Assembly (NCBI RefSeq): GCF_000424285.1
Contig: NZ_AUJP01000003.1
Span: 124,001-188,000, forward strand
Length of the DNA stretch: 64,000 nucleotides
Origin: Butyrivibrio sp. MB2005
GTDB lineage: Bacteria; Bacillota; Clostridia; Lachnospirales; Lachnospiraceae
Direction of reading: 5' to 3'
The notes beneath the pieces are model-generated. The model had not been told where the DNA came from. It saw only the letters and a list, made by a program, of their open reading frames with translations, and made no database searches. The translations under genes and the position numbers were made by a program. The stretch's first letter is position 1, and every line of letters begins with the position of its first letter. Positions 61,754 through 64,000 of the stretch are shown here, in pieces.

Positions 61754-62095
61754 ATGAGGGATGGAGATAATAAAAATAATATAGAGGAGATTGAATTTAA
61801 ACTTTCAATGATTCTTACAAAAGAAGAGATGGACAGGATTTCCTACAGAAAGGAGGGCAACAATGAAGTAGTTCTTAAAGCGGATCTTCACGAAATGAAG
61901 TATAAGCAGGCATATAGATTTGTTAAAAACTTAATAGCGTTAAGTCAAGGAGTATTTGAGCTTGATCTTGTACATGGGCATAACCACGGAACAGTATTAA
62001 GGGATATGATACACAATGATCTGAACAGTCCAAGAATAAAAAGTAAAACTTTACTGTGGTGGAATGAAGGCGAAACATTGGTAGCAATTAATTGA
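61754..62095 (+). CDS. small protein with Smr-like domain
   Basis: This 113-residue protein resembles the Smr (small MutS-related) nuclease domain. KADLHEMKYKQAYRFVKNLI near residue 42 corresponds to the LDLHG helix, and LVHGHNHGTVLRDMI near residue 80 corresponds to the HGxGxG loop. The second motif reads HGHNHG, a variant. Smr domains cleave DNA or RNA, and this one stands alone. It is preceded by AAAGGAG and follows the HTH gene. The catalytic assignment is inference. Confidence 0.65.
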   Translation: MRDGDNKNNIEEIEFKLSMILTKEEMDRISYRKEGNNEVVLKADLHEMKYKQAYRFVKNLIALSQGVFELDLVHGHNHGTVLRDMIHNDLNSPRIKSKTLLWWNEGETLVAIN

Positions 62096-62137
62096 TGAGT
62101 AATGAATAACAGTGATTAAGAAAAGGAGATTTATAAT

Positions 62138-62467
62138 ATGGTATTTTCAAATATTGAAGCTGGATACAAGGAAGTTGAAGGAGCATCAGTAGTAGATACT
62201 GGGTGCGCTGGTATGGGTGGATATAACGCCGAGATGATAATCAGCAGATATGATGGAGATAATTTTAAAAACATTTATGTTACAGTTTCCATGGCAGAGG
62301 GTACATTGTACATGGTATCGAGAAAAAGCTTTCTTGAAAATATATATGAGGAGGCTGAAATAATTGAGGAATATGAGAGCATGGAGGATACGAAAAGATC
62401 TGAGTATGCAAAATATTTTCCGATACTCGAACAGATGATAGATGTATTTGTAAGCGCACAGAGATAA
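62138..62467 (+). CDS. hypothetical protein, 109 residues
   Basis: I do not recognise this acidic, soluble protein. The N-terminal half is beta-rich (GAGMGGYNAEM-like segment, FKNIYVTVSMAEGTLYMV) and the C-terminal half is helical (FLENIYEEAEIIEEYESM). AAAAGGAG precedes the ATG. It lies 16 bases upstream of the HicA-like gene, the position normally held by a partner. It does not show HicB features such as a degraded RNase H fold or a ribbon-helix-helix tail. Confidence 0.65.
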   Translation: MVFSNIEAGYKEVEGASVVDTGCAGMGGYNAEMIISRYDGDNFKNIYVTVSMAEGTLYMVSRKSFLENIYEEAEIIEEYESMEDTKRSEYAKYFPILEQMIDVFVSAQR

Positions 62468-62483
62468 AAGCAAGGGGGACGCG

Positions 62484-62669
62484 ATGAAACGAATATATTC
62501 AGGTAGGGATTTTGAAAAGTTATTAAAAGACAATAATTATCAGAGATCTAGGCAGCGTGGTAGTCACATCATTTTTTCAAATGGCAATAAAACTCTGAGT
62601 ATAAATCTCAGGAATCCGAATAGGATGGTTGTGGAGCGTCTTATAAAGGAATATGAACTTGTAGTGTAA
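62484..62669 (+). CDS. HicA-like mRNA interferase toxin
   Basis: HicA toxins cleave mRNA and are neutralised by HicB. This 61-residue protein has the small double-stranded-RNA-binding-like fold with the motif RQRGSHIIF, in which the catalytic histidine is residue 28, followed by INLRNPNR and a C-terminal helix. Its length matches HicA. AAGGGGG lies upstream of the ATG. No hicB is visible on either side. The 109-residue gene upstream or the 75-residue gene downstream could be a non-standard antitoxin, or the toxin may be a domesticated orphan. Confidence 0.75.
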   Translation: MKRIYSGRDFEKLLKDNNYQRSRQRGSHIIFSNGNKTLSINLRNPNRMVVERLIKEYELVV

Positions 62670-62696
62670 TTTGAGTAACAGGAGGTGACAAACAAT

Positions 62697-62924
62697 ATGA
62701 ATAAATATGTAGTTGAATCAGGGCTCGTGAAACAAAGTGGAATAGAGGAGTATGATGTCTTGGGCATTTTTAGCAACTATAAAGATGCGGATGAATATGC
62801 TTTGTGTAAGAGTGAATTGTATGATGATAAATACATACGTGTAGGCGAGGTTTCAGAAGAAGACCTTACTGTGCACGGGGATTGGGCATCCTATAACCAA
62901 ATTGATATTTTAAATGAATATTGA
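62697..62924 (+). CDS. hypothetical protein, 75 residues
   Basis: This small acidic protein has no family I recognise. It starts MNKYVVESG and ends DILNEY, with a middle segment FSNYKDADEYALCKSELYDDKY of helical type. The strong AGGAGGTGA at 62680-62688 supports ATG 62697. A GTG at 62685 overlaps that site and is rejected. It lies 27 bases after the HicA-like gene and is a candidate antitoxin by position only. Confidence 0.6.
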   Translation: MNKYVVESGLVKQSGIEEYDVLGIFSNYKDADEYALCKSELYDDKYIRVGEVSEEDLTVHGDWASYNQIDILNEY

Positions 62925-62961
62925 TTAGATTGATTATTCTGGGAAAGGAGGTTTGTGAATT

Positions 62962-63048
62962 ATGAGTAAACAGCTTATACGTTTGGTTTTTTATTATCAA
63001 CTTCTCAGAAAGCTTTATGAGAAGAATAAGATGGGGACCGTTGACTGA
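62962..63048 (+). CDS. very small protein, 28 residues
   Basis: A frame of 28 codons from ATG 62962 to TGA 63046 (MSKQLIRLVFYYQLLRKLY at its start) is preceded by AAAGGAGG, one of the best ribosome-binding sites in the window. The sequence is basic and amphipathic. It resembles the start of short mobile-element proteins of about 50 residues. Reading on past TGA gives 15 further codons (LIIDGFETGKVPVET), so it may be a disrupted longer gene. Confidence 0.45.
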   Translation: MSKQLIRLVFYYQLLRKLYEKNKMGTVD

Positions 63049-63104
63049 CTTATCATCGACGGTTTTGAAACAGGGAAAGTTCCTGTAGAGACCTGATTTC
63101 TATA

Positions 63105-63160
63105 TTCTTATTGTGCTCGCAAGCTGTAAGGGTTATTCCCAGCTTGTGAGTACAATAGAA
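63105..63160 (+). other. strong 56-base hairpin in the small-gene cluster
   Basis: The left arm 63105-63126 (core ATTGTGCTCGCAAGCTG) pairs with the right arm 63140-63160 (core CAGCTTGTGAGTACAAT) through about 21 pairs with one bulged base and two wobbles, around a 13-base loop. No T-run follows, so it is not a classic terminator. A smaller hairpin (ACAGG with CCTGT, about 63070-63086) precedes it. It may be a small RNA, a recombination site or a structured leader for the gene at 63204. Confidence 0.6.
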
Positions 63161-63203
63161 AGTAGAGATGCTCAAAGAAGTAGTATGACAGGGAGAAATG
63201 AAT

Positions 63204-63419
63204 ATGTTTATACAGTTTTCTGATCAGGCGTGGTCCGTATATTCTGATGATGCTGAGAAAGACGGAGTAATAAGCCAATATGTAAATTATATAATAGAGA
63301 AGATAAGAAACGGTGATGACTGGATCTCATCTACTGGGGTAAAGAGCAGACAAGTAGGGGATCTGTCGATCAATTATGAGATCATTGAAGACAGAATTAT
63401 TATAAAATCAATTGTTTAA
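63204..63419 (+). CDS. hypothetical protein, 71 residues
   Basis: This small protein starts MFIQFSDQAWSVYSDD and ends with a beta-rich segment (SINYEIIEDRIIIKSIV). No family is recognised. CAGGGAG lies eight bases before ATG 63204. An ATG two codons upstream is too close to the site. The structured region at 63105-63160 forms its leader. The next 94 bases before 63514 hold only a weak 22-codon frame. Confidence 0.55.
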   Translation: MFIQFSDQAWSVYSDDAEKDGVISQYVNYIIEKIRNGDDWISSTGVKSRQVGDLSINYEIIEDRIIIKSIV

Positions 63420-63513
63420 TAAGGGTATGATTGATAAGGTGAAGATTATTAATGATAAGAATGGACAAATGATTATTTTAAGAACAAAGATTTAAAGTTA
63501 AAGGAGGATTGAT

Positions 63514-64000
63514 ATGGCAAAAAAACTGCAATTGTATTCTGCATACAGTAGACAGGATGTTCATGATATTTTTGAGCCTAATACTAAGTTTACACCACAG
63601 GCAGGTAGTTGGGGTCTACATGGAATCGTTGGATTAAAAGATAATCCTGGAGATTATGTCTTATTTGTCACTATCGGTAAAAAGGTAGCGGGACATGATT
63701 TTGTGGAAGAAGTATTTGATGACGGAAGTTTTACTTGGCAATCGCAGCCAAGTAATGGCTTTGATCATAAATATATTAAAGCTCTTACCAATCACAATCC
63801 TGATATGAACGATGTATATCTGTTTTTGAGAGCAAAAGATAGTGATCCATATACTTACTTGGGCACACTTGAATATGTCACTCATGATACTGATAAAGAG
63901 AAGCCGGTATATTTTATTTGGCATATGATTGACTTTGAGCTTACTAATATGATGTATGCACTTCCTGACCTTGTAATAAAAACAAAGGCAGGCCATGTAA
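63514..64000 (+). CDS. DUF3427-like domain protein, 5' part (runs off the window)
   Basis: The gene begins with ATG 63514 after AAAGGAGG and is open to the window end (162 codons). The visible part begins YSAYSRQDVHDIFEP, continues WGLHGIVGLKDNPGDYVLFVTIG and FTWQSQPSNGFDH, and includes LFLRAKDSDPYTYLGTLEY. This pattern of YSR-x-DV, F-x-W-x-S and Y-x-YLG resembles DUF3427-type modules found at the ends of restriction-associated helicases and HNH nucleases, where they may read DNA. The assignment is tentative. An effector domain may lie beyond the window. Confidence 0.6.
   Translation, partial: MAKKLQLYSAYSRQDVHDIFEPNTKFTPQAGSWGLHGIVGLKDNPGDYVLFVTIGKKVAGHDFVEEVFDDGSFTWQSQPSNGFDHKYIKALTNHNPDMNDVYLFLRAKDSDPYTYLGTLEYVTHDTDKEKPVYFIWHMIDFELTNMMYALPDLVIKTKAGHV

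Noticed and set aside
63040..63200. Retron or group II intron RNA
   Set aside because: No reverse transcriptase gene is visible in the window, and the stems do not follow an msr/msd layout I can recognise.
63661..63996. 111-codon - strand frame at the right end
   Set aside because: It lies opposite the DUF3427-like frame, which has a perfect Shine-Dalgarno sequence and protein-like composition.

Overview
The window is a chromosomal segment of an anaerobic Clostridia member, most likely Lachnospiraceae of the Butyrivibrio/Pseudobutyrivibrio type. The support is a six-cysteine SCIFF peptide with its radical SAM maturase next to a fused SecDF, a MurE with the meso-diaminopimelate motif DNPR, SigH and a GerMN lipoprotein, moderate GC content, and a run of Lachnospiraceae-type domains of unknown function. 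The species call is inference. No rRNA, tRNA, CRISPR array or transposase is visible, and no gene-free stretch exceeds 300 bases.

Layout. (1) 1-19450, almost all on the + strand: SCIFF peptide tail, maturase, SecDF, RecJ, then a long housekeeping run (MurE, PriA, peptide deformylase, L,D-transpeptidase, Fmt, membrane zinc peptidase, RsmB, RlmN, DegV, DUF1846). This covers wall precursor synthesis, replication restart, N-terminal maturation of proteins and rRNA methylation. (2) 19711-31518: a CarD-like regulator, a chemotaxis receptor on the - strand, an AlaX-type tRNA editing protein with an apparently leaderless promoter, AzlCD, IspF, Mini-III RNase, RlmB, SigH, L31, a DUF1385 protein, PrmC, release factor 1, and an HPt protein converging on a family of unknown function. 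(3) 31602-39007: signalling and envelope genes. They are a LytTR-type response regulator, a LacI-like sensor fused to GGDEF, a DUF1294 protein, a secreted Fn3-like protein, an ECF-like sigma factor fused to a membrane segment and a WG-repeat domain, and a second DegV. (4) 39094-45529: arginine biosynthesis, with argG divergent from argC-GNAT-argJ-argB-argD. The shared intergenic region carries helically phased TGCATAAA repeats overlapping both promoters, a candidate ArgR control region. (5) 45544-52596: a solute-binding protein, then comEA-like, OmpR regulator, histidine kinase, GerMN lipoprotein and a comEC that stops where its metallo-hydrolase domain should begin.

(6) 52597-64000 is AT-richer accessory DNA joined directly to the broken comEC. 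It holds a type I restriction-modification locus ordered hsdS-hsdM-hsdS-X-hsdR. X is an unusual protein with a HARE-HTH-like N-terminus and a nuclease-like C-terminus, and the two hsdS genes share exact direct repeats. Downstream are an HTH regulator with a strong promoter, an Smr-like protein, a HicA-like toxin without a recognisable HicB, several small unknown genes, a strong RNA or DNA hairpin, and the start of a gene resembling the DUF3427 domain of restriction-associated proteins. This is the part of the window most likely to hold something undescribed. Its right edge lies beyond the window.
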